Shown: positions 28,261 through 39,738 of the stretch, one piece after another
Numbering within the stretch: position 1 is the first letter of the stretch
Layout: each line of letters opens with the position of its first letter
Assembly (NCBI RefSeq): GCF_030053895.1
Contig: NZ_CP125781.1
Coordinates: 3,782,001 to 3,846,000, forward strand
Direction: 5' to 3'
Length of the DNA: 64,000 nucleotides
Source: Trabulsiella odontotermitis
GTDB taxonomy: Bacteria; Pseudomonadota; Gammaproteobacteria; Enterobacterales; Enterobacteriaceae
Made by a program: the position numbers and the translations under genes
Notes under the pieces: model-generated
What the model saw: the letters and a program-made list of their open reading frames with translations, nothing else
Told to the model about the DNA's origin: nothing
Databases searched by the model: none

Positions 28261-28656
28261 TTAGCGGCGCATGGATTTTGACAACATCCACTGCCACTTC
28301 TGCTCGCGGTTAAGCTCACCTGGCGGCACAACGCTTAAACGCGTCGCGCTATTACAGACCACCTCTTTTGTCAGACGGGTGGTTCTCAGCCGGGAATAGA
28401 GCGCGGGGCTGATTTTCTTCACTTTGACCAGACGCTGGCACTGACAGCCGCGACCGGCAAGTTTATTGGGGATCATTTTAGTTTCACATTCGATTTCGCC
28501 CACTTCGGCGAGAATGTAGGAAAGGGTATTAATTGCTTTGCTATGTTCGATGTCGAATTCGATAGAGATTTCTCTGGCAGTAATCCAACGATTTTGCGCC
28601 ATCATCCAGTCGGCAATTAACAAATACAGCGGTTTATCGATATATTCTTCACACAT
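28261..28656 (-). CDS. caiF: Transcriptional activator of cai and fix operons, CaiF
   Basis: 131 residues, the E. coli length. CaiF activates caiTABCDE and fixABCX in anaerobiosis in the presence of carnitine. The N-terminal half has a helix-turn-helix (AREISIEFDIEHSKAINTL), then a cysteine-containing segment (GRGCQCQRLVKV), and the conserved C-terminus KSMRR. Convergent with caiE. Confidence 0.96.
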   Translation of the reverse strand: MCEEYIDKPLYLLIADWMMAQNRWITAREISIEFDIEHSKAINTLSYILAEVGEIECETKMIPNKLAGRGCQCQRLVKVKKISPALYSRLRTTRLTKEVVCNSATRLSVVPPGELNREQKWQWMLSKSMRR

Positions 28657-28866
28657 AGATACTCCATTCTATCAAGCCAACAATTTCTCTGGCGGGGCTG
28701 ATGTCACGGTAGTATACCGCGTCAAAGCCATGCTAAAAGTAAGGTTATTGGAAAGATAATAACGAAGCAACACGGTGATTAGTGTGAACCACGACGTGCC
28801 TGGAACAATATTGAAAATTAGTGTGGTTAAACGACAGAATGCAGTGGCAAATGCCACTGCACAGGG

Positions 28867-29100
28867 TTAATTGTCCAGTTCACCCATCGTTTTAACCTGA
28901 TCGCGGTTAATTTGTTCGGTTTGGCCCGTTTCTGCATTTTTGTAGGAGACCAGGCCGGTATCCTCATCCACCTGCGGTTTGCCATCAGTCACAATCGTAC
29001 GGCCATCGGTGGTTTTCATCGCCTGATTTGACGAACACCCCGCCACTGTAAACAGCGTCGCAGCCGCCAGAACCGAACTGATCAAAAGTGTATTACGCAT
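28867..29100 (-). CDS. YgdI/YgdR-family small lipoprotein
   Basis: 77 residues. N-terminal signal peptide ending in lipobox TVAGC (Cys22), with Ser at +2, so outer-membrane sorting is expected. The mature part TTDGRTIVTDGKPQVDEDTG is typical of the DUF903/YgdI-YgdR family; function unknown. I chose ATG 29100 because it starts the signal peptide and has AGGGGG upstream. In E. coli K-12 this interval does not, to my knowledge, hold such a gene, so this looks like a locus-specific addition. Confidence 0.85.
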   Translation of the reverse strand: MRNTLLISSVLAAATLFTVAGCSSNQAMKTTDGRTIVTDGKPQVDEDTGLVSYKNAETGQTEQINRDQVKTMGELDN

Positions 29101-29213
29101 GGTGTTTCCCCCTGCTTTTCCGTTAAGAATAATGATCTGTCTAATCATTTTAGGCTAACTGACGGGGTTAAGCGGGAAAACCAGAACACTCTGAAGAGAG
29201 GATATCGGGGAAA

Positions 29214-29239
29214 CCCCGGCGAACAAATGCCCGCCGGGG
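29214..29239 (-). terminator. Probable terminator after carB
   Basis: Stem CCCCGGCG / CGCCGGGG with a 10-nt loop, followed by a short TTT run on the minus strand just beyond the carB stop. Confidence 0.55.
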
Positions 29240-29246
29240 GTATGAC

Positions 29247-32471
<3,225 letters not shown>

Positions 32472-32489
32472 GGTTCTCTCAGCTCCTGA

Positions 32490-33638
32490 TTATTTAGCGG
32501 TCTTACGGTAGGTCTCAATCAGTTCGATAAAGTGATCGAACAGTGGCGCCGCGTCGTGCGGGCCCGGGCTGGCTTCAGGGTGACCCTGGAAGCTGAACGC
32601 CGGTTTGTCGGTGCGATGGATCCCCTGCAGGGTACCGTCAAACAGCGATTTGTGGGTGACGCGAAGGCAGGCAGGCATTGACGCTTCGTCCACCGCAAAA
32701 CCGTGGTTCTGCGCGGTGATCATAACCGTGTTGTTGTCGATATCTTTTACCGGGTGGTTGCCGCCATGGTGGCCAAACTTCATTTTGACGGTTTTGGCAC
32801 CGCTCGCCAGAGCCAGTAACTGGTGGCCGAGGCAGATACCAAAGACCGGAATGTCGGTTTCAAGGAACTGTTTAATCGCCGCGATGGCGTAATCGCACGG
32901 TGCCGGGTCGCCAGGACCGTTGGAGAGGAAAATACCATCCGGGTTCATCTTCAACACCTCGTCCGCCGGGGTCTGCGCCGGAACTACCGTCAGGCGGCAG
33001 CCTCTGTCCACCAGCATACGCAGGATGTTACGTTTGGCGCCGAAGTCGTAGGCCACAACGTGGAATGGCAGTTCGTCTTCTTTTTTCGCTTCCGGCAGGT
33101 CGCCGGCCAGCGTCCAGCTGCCTTGCGTCCAGCTGTAGTTCTCGGCGGTGGTCACTTCTTTCGCCAGGTCCATGCCGTTCAGGCCAGGAAACGCGTTGGC
33201 TTTTTCCCGTGCCAGCGTGGCGTCAGGGTTATCACCAGCGATGATGCACCCATTCTGGGCGCCCTTCTCGCGCAACAAACGCGTCAGCTTACGGGTATCG
33301 ATATCGGCAATCGCCACAATGTTGTGACGCTTCAGGTAAGAAGAGAGATCTTCGGTATTGCGGAAGTTGCTGGCAATCAGCGGCAGGTCGCGAATGACCA
33401 GACCTTGCGCATGTACCTGAGAGGATTCTTCATCAGCGGCGTTGGTGCCGACATTACCGATATGAGGATAAGTAAGAGTGACGATTTGGCGGGAGTAGGA
33501 AGGATCAGTGAGGATTTCTTGATAACCGGTCATTGAAGTATTGAAAACGACTTCCCCAACCGCCGTGCCCGTTGCCCCTATGGCCCGACCGTGAAACTGG
33601 GTTCCGTCTTCCAGAACCAAAAGCGCTGACTTTATCAA
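32490..33638 (-). CDS. carA: Carbamoyl-phosphate synthase small (glutaminase) subunit
   Basis: 382 residues, identical to E. coli. The class I glutaminase domain has the nucleophilic cysteine in PVFGICLGHQLLAL, with the His/Glu pair in FQGHPEASPG. The start is TTG at 33638, preceded by GGAGG; the same unusual UUG start is used in E. coli carA, and the longer open frame upstream has no support. Operon with carB. Confidence 0.97.
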   Translation of the reverse strand: MIKSALLVLEDGTQFHGRAIGATGTAVGEVVFNTSMTGYQEILTDPSYSRQIVTLTYPHIGNVGTNAADEESSQVHAQGLVIRDLPLIASNFRNTEDLSSYLKRHNIVAIADIDTRKLTRLLREKGAQNGCIIAGDNPDATLAREKANAFPGLNGMDLAKEVTTAENYSWTQGSWTLAGDLPEAKKEDELPFHVVAYDFGAKRNILRMLVDRGCRLTVVPAQTPADEVLKMNPDGIFLSNGPGDPAPCDYAIAAIKQFLETDIPVFGICLGHQLLALASGAKTVKMKFGHHGGNHPVKDIDNNTVMITAQNHGFAVDEASMPACLRVTHKSLFDGTLQGIHRTDKPAFSFQGHPEASPGPHDAAPLFDHFIELIETYRKTAK

Positions 33639-33650
33639 AACACCCTCCAA

Positions 33651-33687
33651 AGAATATTCACTCACTTTATCTGCATATTAATTCACA
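33651..33687 (-). promoter_or_regulatory. Two ArgR boxes at the proximal carA promoter
   Basis: Read on the minus strand, GTGAATTAATATGCA and AGTGAATATTCTTT resemble tandem ARG boxes (consensus tGAATAATTATTCA) just upstream of the carA ribosome-binding site. The E. coli carA P2 promoter has the same arrangement, giving arginine repression. Confidence 0.75.
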
Positions 33688-33857
33688 ACTACAGGATGAA
33701 TCAATGCAAATCTGCTGCCCGCGAATTTCTGGCAAACGGCGGCATTCTGGAGATTCGGGGGGTAAAAGTCAACTCAAAACACCAATTTTGCGTGTTATTT
33801 TGCGCCACTGGACAAGTTATCCGCTTTTAACAGGCAAAATGATCAGCAAAGTGAGTA

Positions 33858-33873
33858 CAGAAAACGCTTGCGT
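33858..33873 (-). promoter_or_regulatory. Candidate PurR site upstream of carA
   Basis: GAAAACGCTTGCGT (33860-33873) matches 12 of 14 positions of the PurR consensus GCAAACGTTTGCGT. It sits about 220 bp upstream of the carA start, where E. coli carAB is also PurR-controlled. The rest of the 33639-34093 spacer holds no gene I can support and is probably the carAB P1/P2 control region with IHF and PepA sites, which I cannot place. Confidence 0.55.
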
Positions 33874-34007
33874 GACTAAAAGAATGTCATTCACGCTGCC
33901 GGAGAGCAAAAAAGTAGACCATCTGGTCAAAATTTACAATTTATCAACACAAATGAGAAAGAAAAAGCCGACTAATAAGCATTTAGCACAGAAAGAGGAA
34001 CATAACA

Positions 34008-34039
34008 CAAAAAATAAAAGGGCAATAAAACTATTGCCC
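34008..34039 (-). terminator. Rho-independent terminator of dapB
   Basis: Stem GGGCAATA / TATTGCCC followed on the minus strand by a T-rich run (TTTTATTTTTTGTG), about 55 bp after the dapB stop. Confidence 0.85.
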
Positions 34040-34093
34040 TATGCAATCAACAGCTTATGACTGCTAATACCACATCACGAACGGTAATACATC

Positions 34094-34915
34094 TTACAAA
34101 TTATTCAAATTCAGCACGTCACGCATGTCAAAAAGGCCGCTTTTCTTACCTTTCAGCCACAATGCCGAACGAACCGCGCCGTTGGCGAAAGTCATGCGGC
34201 TGGACGCCTTATGGGTGATTTCAATTCTTTCGCCGATATCAGCAAACATCGCGGTATGTTCACCAACAATGTCACCCGCACGGACGGTCGCAAAACCGAT
34301 GGTGCCAGCAACACGTTCACCGGTATGCCCTTCACGGCTGTAAACGGCACACTCTTTTAGATCTTTATCCAGCGCGTGAGCGATGGCTTCGCCCATTGCC
34401 AGCGCGGTGCCTGACGGCGCATCCACTTTATGGCGATGGTGCGCTTCAATGATTTCAATGTCGGTGTAATCGCCCATGACCTTCGCCGCCTTTTCCAGCA
34501 GCTTGAGCATCACGTTAACGCCAACGCTGAAGTTGGCGGCGAACACAATGCCGATGTCCTGTGCCGCAGCCTGAATGGCTTGTTTTCCGGCGTCGTCAAA
34601 GCCGGTGGTGCCGATGACCATCCCTTTGCCGTTTTCGCGGCAGAACGCCAGATGCGCCAGCGTGCCTTCCGGGCGGGTGAAATCGATAAAAATGTCAAAA
34701 TCGTCTTTTACCGCCTGCAGACTGCTTTGCACGGTAACGCCGGTTTTGCCCATCCCCGCTAACTCGCCCGCATCACTTCCCAGCAGGGAAGAACCTTCGC
34801 GCTCCAGCGCCGCACCCAGTTGTACGCCCTCCAGCTGTGCCGCCGCCTGAATTAACTGACGCCCCATACGTCCGCCCGCGCCCGCAATAGCGACGCGGAT
34901 TTGTGCATCATGCAT
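34094..34915 (-). CDS. dapB: 4-hydroxy-tetrahydrodipicolinate reductase
   Basis: 273 residues, as in E. coli. Reduces the dipicolinate intermediate in lysine and diaminopimelate synthesis with NAD(P)H. The N-terminal AGAGGRMGR nucleotide motif and the catalytic His159 and Lys163 in EAHHRHKVDAPSGTA are conserved. Upstream, where E. coli K-12 has rihC, an accessory sugar island begins. Confidence 0.98.
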   Translation of the reverse strand: MHDAQIRVAIAGAGGRMGRQLIQAAAQLEGVQLGAALEREGSSLLGSDAGELAGMGKTGVTVQSSLQAVKDDFDIFIDFTRPEGTLAHLAFCRENGKGMVIGTTGFDDAGKQAIQAAAQDIGIVFAANFSVGVNVMLKLLEKAAKVMGDYTDIEIIEAHHRHKVDAPSGTALAMGEAIAHALDKDLKECAVYSREGHTGERVAGTIGFATVRAGDIVGEHTAMFADIGERIEITHKASSRMTFANGAVRSALWLKGKKSGLFDMRDVLNLNNL

Positions 34916-35049
34916 ATCTATTCTCTTGTGTTGATTTCAGGTAAACCGTTTTTCAGAGTAACCAGCCTCAGCCGGGGCCGCCATCTGAAAACGCCAGTAA
35001 TTAGAATTTAACGTTAAGTGGCGGGAGATATCAGTAAAAAACATCATCC

Positions 35050-36057
35050 TCAGCGAAAACCGCAGGATTCCCTGATCACCAGCGCTGGTGGCAGAATAAT
35101 GCGTTTCGGCGGCTCGTCATTGCCCTGAATCCGACTGAAAAGCAGCTCTCCCGCCTTGCGACCAATCTCTTTTGCCGCCACCGAGACAGTGGTCAGCGCC
35201 GGTTGTACCAGCGCGGCTTCGGTAATGTCGTCAAAGCCCACCAGCGCAAAGTCGCGCCCCACTTCCCGCCCCATTTTGCGCAGCGCCTGCATGACGCCCA
35301 GCGCGACAATGTCCTGATAACAGACGGCGGCGGTGATCTGCGGGAACTGGCTGAACAGCATTTCCGCCACTCGCGCGCCGTCGCTCTGGCTGGCCTGCGA
35401 GGTGACTATCCAGTCCTGATTGGGCGAAATACCGCTTTCCAGCAACTTACTGGTGTAACCGCCAATACGTTGCGAACGAGTGCCAGAATTGAGGCTGCCG
35501 CCAATAAACGCAATGTGCTGGTGTCCCAGTCGGAGCAAATGCGCCGTCGCCATCTGGGTGCCGAGAAAGTTATCGGTCCCGACAAAATCAAAATCAGGAT
35601 CGTTCAGCGGACGCACCACCATGATGGCCGGAATATTGCGTCGCTTGAGCCCGTCGAAAAAGGCCTGTGGGGTTTCCCGGGCGGCACACAACACCATACC
35701 GCAGGCGTTATTGCGCATCAGTGAGTCAACAAACTTCTGCTGGCGCTCTTCTGACTCTTCGCTGTTCGCCAGAAACAGCAGCATCTCATGGCGCTCCATT
35801 TCATGGCTTAACCCTGCCGTCATCTCACCATAAAAAGGGTTGGTGATGTCGTGCAGCAGCAGACCGACCTGGTTGCTGCTGCGGTTGCGTAAATTGGCAG
35901 CAGTCTGGTTATAGACGTAACCGGATTCGTCCAGCGCCTTCAGCACTCGCTCCCGGGTGGCCTGCGAGATACGCCCGCGGTTGCGCAGCACCATCGATAC
36001 CGTGGCGGTTGAGACCCCCGCCATCCCGGCGACCTGCGCCAGCGTTATTGTGGTCAT
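35050..36057 (-). CDS. LacI/GalR-family transcriptional repressor of the sugar island
   Basis: 335 residues. N-terminal helix-turn-helix (LAQVAGMAGVSTATVSMVL, residues about 6-24), hinge helix near 48-60, then a periplasmic-binding-protein-like sensor domain (VGLLLHDITNPFYGEM...). The overall type resembles MalI/RbsR repressors. I chose ATG 36057, which has GGAGG upstream, over an ATG 17 codons earlier. Divergent from the isomerase-PTS operon; a near-palindromic operator lies just upstream of its own start, suggesting autoregulation. The inducer is unknown. Confidence 0.9.
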   Translation of the reverse strand: MTTITLAQVAGMAGVSTATVSMVLRNRGRISQATRERVLKALDESGYVYNQTAANLRNRSSNQVGLLLHDITNPFYGEMTAGLSHEMERHEMLLFLANSEESEERQQKFVDSLMRNNACGMVLCAARETPQAFFDGLKRRNIPAIMVVRPLNDPDFDFVGTDNFLGTQMATAHLLRLGHQHIAFIGGSLNSGTRSQRIGGYTSKLLESGISPNQDWIVTSQASQSDGARVAEMLFSQFPQITAAVCYQDIVALGVMQALRKMGREVGRDFALVGFDDITEAALVQPALTTVSVAAKEIGRKAGELLFSRIQGNDEPPKRIILPPALVIRESCGFR

Positions 36058-36080
36058 AACGTCCTCCTTCGTTCCCTCCA

Positions 36081-36096
36081 GATTAATCGAATAACC
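36081..36096. promoter_or_regulatory. Operator O1 (LacI-family type)
   Basis: GATTAATCGAATAACC, one mismatch from the palindromic consensus GRTTAATCGATTAAYC and with the central CpG typical of LacI-family sites. It is 24 bp upstream of the repressor start, so probably autoregulatory. Confidence 0.75.
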
Positions 36097-36115
36097 TGTA
36101 AATTGCATTTTTCCT

Positions 36116-36131
36116 TGTGAAGCACTTCACA
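36116..36131. promoter_or_regulatory. Perfect CRP site between the divergent sugar-island operons
   Basis: TGTGAAGCACTTCACA matches TGTGA-N6-TCACA exactly, and its spacer AGCACT also nearly completes the palindrome. It sits between O1 and O2/O3, indicating cAMP-CRP activation of the divergent genes. Confidence 0.85.
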
Positions 36132-36164
36132 CTCTCTGTTTCAGGAGGCCATTTCCTGCGGTTT

Positions 36165-36218
36165 TTGACAGGTTAATCGCGTTAACCACTCTTCCACATT
36201 GAGGTTAATCGATTAATC
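36165..36218 (+). promoter_or_regulatory. Operators O2 and O3 with a candidate -35 box, upstream of the PTS operon
   Basis: TTGACA (36165-36170) is followed directly by O2, GGTTAATCGCGTTAACC (36171-36187). O3, GGTTAATCGATTAATC (36203-36218), lies with its centre about 31 bp, three helical turns, further on. No good -10 box stands at the standard spacing, as is common for CRP-dependent promoters. Repressor bound here would block the isomerase-PTS operon starting at 36246. Confidence 0.7.
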
Positions 36219-36245
36219 TTAATTTAACGCAGAGGGAGTTCGCTA

Positions 36246-37994
36246 ATGAAAAAGACGACTTACGATAAATATCCTGAAATGACCGTGTCGGGCTACGATC
36301 AACACGCCTGCCGCGGCTGGGACGCGATTATCGCTGAACTTCGCCACCGGATCGCCGGGAAAGCGAAAACCGTGCTGGTGATCGACTGCTACCCTGGCGT
36401 CCGGCTCGAAGAACTGGAGCAGGCGTTGCAGGCTGAATTCAGTACCGCTCGCTGGATCAACGCAGAGACCGCACGCCGTGACGAACAGGCGTTACATGCC
36501 CTGCTGGCCCGCAACCTGACCGACGACCGGGTTTTTGGTGTGCTCTCCTGCCATCAGTTACCTGAGTTTTTCGAGCCAGTCGCTCTCGCTAACCTGCAAA
36601 AGCAGGTGGAGACTACCCCGGAAGCGCTGGTGATTGTCTACGGCCCGGGTGCCGCGCTGGTGCATCCCGGCGATGTGCTGGTGTATGCCGATTTGCCGCG
36701 CTGGGAGATCCAGATGCGGATGCGCAGCGGCGAACTCGGCAACTGGGGCGCGGAAAACCACAACGAAGATATCCTGCGCCGCTACAAACGCGCCTTTTTC
36801 ATCGAATGGCGGGTGTTCGACCGCCATAAAACCCCGTTGCTCAAACGCGCCGATTATCTGCTGGATACCACCGTGGCGAATGCGCCGGCGATGGTCAGCG
36901 GTGAGGCGCTGCGCGCCGGGCTGGAACAGCTCACCCGTCGTCCATTCCGCGTCGTGCCGTTCTTCGACCCCGGCGTCTGGGGCGGCCAGTGGATGAAACA
37001 ACAATTTGATCTCGATCCCATGAAACCCAACTACGCATGGTGTTTTGACTGCGTGCCCGAGGAAAACAGCCTGCTGATGCGGTTTGGCGACGTGCGGATC
37101 GAGATCCCCTCTCTGGATTTAGTGCTGCTGCACCCGCGCGCGCTGCTGGGCGAAAAAGTCCACGCCCGCTTCGGTGCGGAATTTCCGATCCGCTTTGATT
37201 TTCTCGACACCATTGGCGGGCAGAATCTGAGTTTTCAGGTGCATCCGCTGACGGAATACATCCAGCAGCAGTTTGGCATGCACTACACCCAGGACGAGAG
37301 TTACTACATTCTCGACGCTGAACCCGGTGCGGTGGTGTATCTCGGTGTACGTAGCGGTACTGAACCGCAGGCGATGTTTGATGATTTGCGCCAGGCGGCG
37401 CGGGGCGAAAAAGCGTTTGACGACGCGCGCTTCGTTAATCAAATCCCGGCCTGCAAACACGATCACTTTTTGATCCCGGCGGGAACCGTCCACTGTTCCG
37501 GCGCGGGCACGATGGTGCTGGAAATCAGCGCCACACCGTACATTTTCACCTTCAAGCTCTGGGACTGGGGGCGCCTCGGTCTCGACGGACTGCCGCGCCC
37601 GGTGCATCTCGATCACGGCGAGCAGGTCATCGACTGGCAGCGCGATACTGAATGGGTGCATCAGCATCTGGTGAACCGCATTGACGTGCTGGCGGAGGGC
37701 GACGGCTGGCGCGAAGAGCGAACCGGGTTGCACGAACGCGAGTTCATCGAAACGCGCCGTCACTGGTTTACCGGCCCGGTCACCCACCATACTGACGGCG
37801 GCGTGAACGTTCTCAATCTGGTGGAGGGTGCGCAAGCGCGGGTTGAAAGCCCGAACGGCGCATTTGAACCGTTCGTGGTGCATTACGCCGAGACGTTCAT
37901 CATTCCGGCGAGCGTGGGCGAGTATCGCATCACGCCGTGGGGCAAAGGGGTGGGTCAGCAACTGGCGACGGTAAAAGCCTGGGTAAGGGGATAA
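36246..37994 (+). CDS. Class I mannose-6-phosphate isomerase-like protein with long N-terminal extension
   Basis: 582 residues, far longer than the typical 390-residue ManA. The type I isomerase metal ligands are conserved: Gln331 and His333 in LSFQVHP, Glu351 in QDESYYIL, and His416 in IPAGTVHCSG. The cupin-like core therefore occupies roughly residues 235-580. Residues 1-230 form a separate region (YDKYPEMTVSGYDQHACRGW; TVLVIDCYPGV) that I do not recognise; it has no intact P-loop. It has a good start (AGGGAG upstream) and lies 2 bp ahead of the PTS IIA gene. Probable role: isomerising the phosphorylated sugar to fructose-6-phosphate; substrate not determinable. Confidence 0.85.
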   Translation: MKKTTYDKYPEMTVSGYDQHACRGWDAIIAELRHRIAGKAKTVLVIDCYPGVRLEELEQALQAEFSTARWINAETARRDEQALHALLARNLTDDRVFGVLSCHQLPEFFEPVALANLQKQVETTPEALVIVYGPGAALVHPGDVLVYADLPRWEIQMRMRSGELGNWGAENHNEDILRRYKRAFFIEWRVFDRHKTPLLKRADYLLDTTVANAPAMVSGEALRAGLEQLTRRPFRVVPFFDPGVWGGQWMKQQFDLDPMKPNYAWCFDCVPEENSLLMRFGDVRIEIPSLDLVLLHPRALLGEKVHARFGAEFPIRFDFLDTIGGQNLSFQVHPLTEYIQQQFGMHYTQDESYYILDAEPGAVVYLGVRSGTEPQAMFDDLRQAARGEKAFDDARFVNQIPACKHDHFLIPAGTVHCSGAGTMVLEISATPYIFTFKLWDWGRLGLDGLPRPVHLDHGEQVIDWQRDTEWVHQHLVNRIDVLAEGDGWREERTGLHEREFIETRRHWFTGPVTHHTDGGVNVLNLVEGAQARVESPNGAFEPFVVHYAETFIIPASVGEYRITPWGKGVGQQLATVKAWVRG

Positions 37995-37996
37995 CG

Positions 37997-38425
37997 ATGA
38001 TTCATGTGATGGTGGCCTCTCACGGCCCGCTGGCAGCGGCGATGCGGGAGAGCGCTGAAATGGTGTACGGCGCATTGCCGCACGTTTTTACCGTGACGCT
38101 GACGGGCGAAACCGGCATTGAAGGCTTTAAACAGGATTTTGCCCACGTGCTGCACACCGCCAGCCGGGGCGCTGACGGCGTACTGGTACTGTGCGATATG
38201 CAAAGCGGAACGCCGTGGAACGTCGCCTGCCAGTATGCGTTTTCGCCTGCGGTGTCGCCGCCGGTAAAGGTCATTGGCGGCGTGAATCTTCCGATGCTGC
38301 TGCAGACCGACGAGGTGCTGGATTTTCAGGACGTTCACGCGGCAGCGGCGCAGTTGCTCGCCCTGACGCAACCGACGCTGGTCGTGGCCGAAGCAAACAC
38401 CAGCGCCCAGTCTGACGATTTTTAA
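37997..38425 (+). CDS. PTS system mannose-family EIIA component
   Basis: 142 residues. The mannose-family IIA fold begins MIHVMVASHGPLA, with the phosphorylatable His9, and contains the family segment VLVLCDMQSGTPWNVA. It takes phosphate from HPr and passes it to the separate IIB. I chose ATG 37997, two bases after the isomerase stop; the longer frame overlaps that gene. In E. coli ManX, IIA and IIB are fused; here they are separate, as in sorbose-type systems. Confidence 0.95.
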   Translation: MIHVMVASHGPLAAAMRESAEMVYGALPHVFTVTLTGETGIEGFKQDFAHVLHTASRGADGVLVLCDMQSGTPWNVACQYAFSPAVSPPVKVIGGVNLPMLLQTDEVLDFQDVHAAAAQLLALTQPTLVVAEANTSAQSDDF

Positions 38426-38435
38426 GGAGCCCATT

Positions 38436-38930
38436 ATGAGCATTTCATTTGTACGTATCGATGACCGCGTCATTCATGGGCAGCTCGTCACACGCTGGGC
38501 CAAAGAGCTGCCCTGTGATGGCATCGTGGCGATAGATGATGCCGTCGCGGCCGATCCTCTGCTCTCTTCGGTCATGAAAGGGGCGGTGTCCGATACCAAA
38601 GTGTGGCTATTTGATACCGCCACCGCGATCGAGAAACTGCCCAAAGTTATTGCCAGTGATAAGCGCTATTTCGTCATCGGCAAGTCACCGGTCACGCTGC
38701 AAAAAATAGAACAGGCAGGCATCAGCCTCAAAAACAGCAACGGCAAAATCAACGTTGGCCCGATGAGCGCCCGCGCTGACACGGTCACCATCGGGCCCAA
38801 TCAGTCAGTTAATGCCGGAGAAATCGCCGCTTTCGACTGGTTGAGCGCGCATGGCCATCATATCGAATTCCGTCTGGTACCGGATGCCAGTCATTACAGC
38901 TGGCAGGACGCCCGACAAAAAATGAAATAA
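38436..38930 (+). CDS. PTS system mannose/fructose/sorbose-family EIIB component
   Basis: 164 residues. The signature RIDDRVIHGQLVTRW carries the phosphorylated His14. It passes phosphate from IIA to the incoming sugar held by IIC/IID. AAGGAG precedes the ATG; the gene lies 10 bp from IIA and 10 bp from IIC. Confidence 0.95.
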   Translation: MSISFVRIDDRVIHGQLVTRWAKELPCDGIVAIDDAVAADPLLSSVMKGAVSDTKVWLFDTATAIEKLPKVIASDKRYFVIGKSPVTLQKIEQAGISLKNSNGKINVGPMSARADTVTIGPNQSVNAGEIAAFDWLSAHGHHIEFRLVPDASHYSWQDARQKMK

Positions 38931-38940
38931 GGAGCAGACG

Positions 38941-39738
38941 ATGTTTATCGAAGCGGCATTAATTGGCGTGCTCTGCTATCTGGGCGCGCTCAGTAGTCCC
39001 TGGCTGTTTGGCCTGACGGGCGGCTGGTATCTCATCACCCGCCCGCTGGTCTCCGGCATGCTGGTGGGGGTGATCCTCGGTGATATCAAAACCGGGATCA
39101 TGATTGGCGTGGCGGTGCAGGCGGTGTATATCGCCATGGTGACGCCCGGCGGCTCGATGCCCGCCGACCTGAACTTTGTGGCCTTTCCGGCCATTGCGCT
39201 GGGTATTCTTTCCGGCAAAGGGCCGGAAGTAGCGGTCGCGCTGGCCGCCACTATCGGTATTGCAGGCACCATTCTGTTCAACGCCATGATGGTGTTGAAC
39301 TCCTTCTGGAATCACCGTGCCGATACGGCGCTGGAGCGCGGCGATGAGCGCGGTATTTACCTCAACAGCGCCATCTGGCCGCAGGTCACCAATTTCCTGC
39401 TGCGTTTTGTGCCGACGTTTATCGCCGTGTACTTCGGCGCGCAGTACATCAGCGAATTTATGGACAGCCTGCCGAAAGTGGTGCTTTCCATTATGAACGT
39501 GCTCGGCGGCATTCTGCCGGCAGTGGGGATTGCTATCCTGCTCAAGCAAATCATTAAGAACTACACCATGCTGATCTACTTTCTCGTTGGCTTCGTGTGC
39601 ATCGTTTTCCTGAAGCTGAACATGGTCGCTCTGGTGATTGTCGGCGCGCTGCTGGCGCTGATTCACTACAACTATAAACCGGAAGCGCCTCAGGCTGCGC
39701 CTTCTGCCCCGGTGGCTGATGATGAGGATGAATTCTGA
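38941..39738 (+). CDS. PTS system mannose/fructose/sorbose-family EIIC component
   Basis: 265 residues (ManY-like length). A polytopic membrane protein with family segments GLTGGWYLITRPLVSGMLVG and PGGSMPADLNFVAFPAIALG. The tail is charged and Pro/Ala-rich (EAPQAAPSAPVADDEDEF), longer than in ManY and probably cytoplasmic. AAGGAG precedes the ATG. The stop overlaps the IID start (TGATG). Confidence 0.95.
   Translation: MFIEAALIGVLCYLGALSSPWLFGLTGGWYLITRPLVSGMLVGVILGDIKTGIMIGVAVQAVYIAMVTPGGSMPADLNFVAFPAIALGILSGKGPEVAVALAATIGIAGTILFNAMMVLNSFWNHRADTALERGDERGIYLNSAIWPQVTNFLLRFVPTFIAVYFGAQYISEFMDSLPKVVLSIMNVLGGILPAVGIAILLKQIIKNYTMLIYFLVGFVCIVFLKLNMVALVIVGALLALIHYNYKPEAPQAAPSAPVADDEDEF

Noticed and set aside
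33572..34060. 162-codon plus-strand frame across the carA promoter region
   Set aside because: Overlaps the carA start, the ArgR boxes and the dapB terminator; no ribosome-binding site and no family resemblance.
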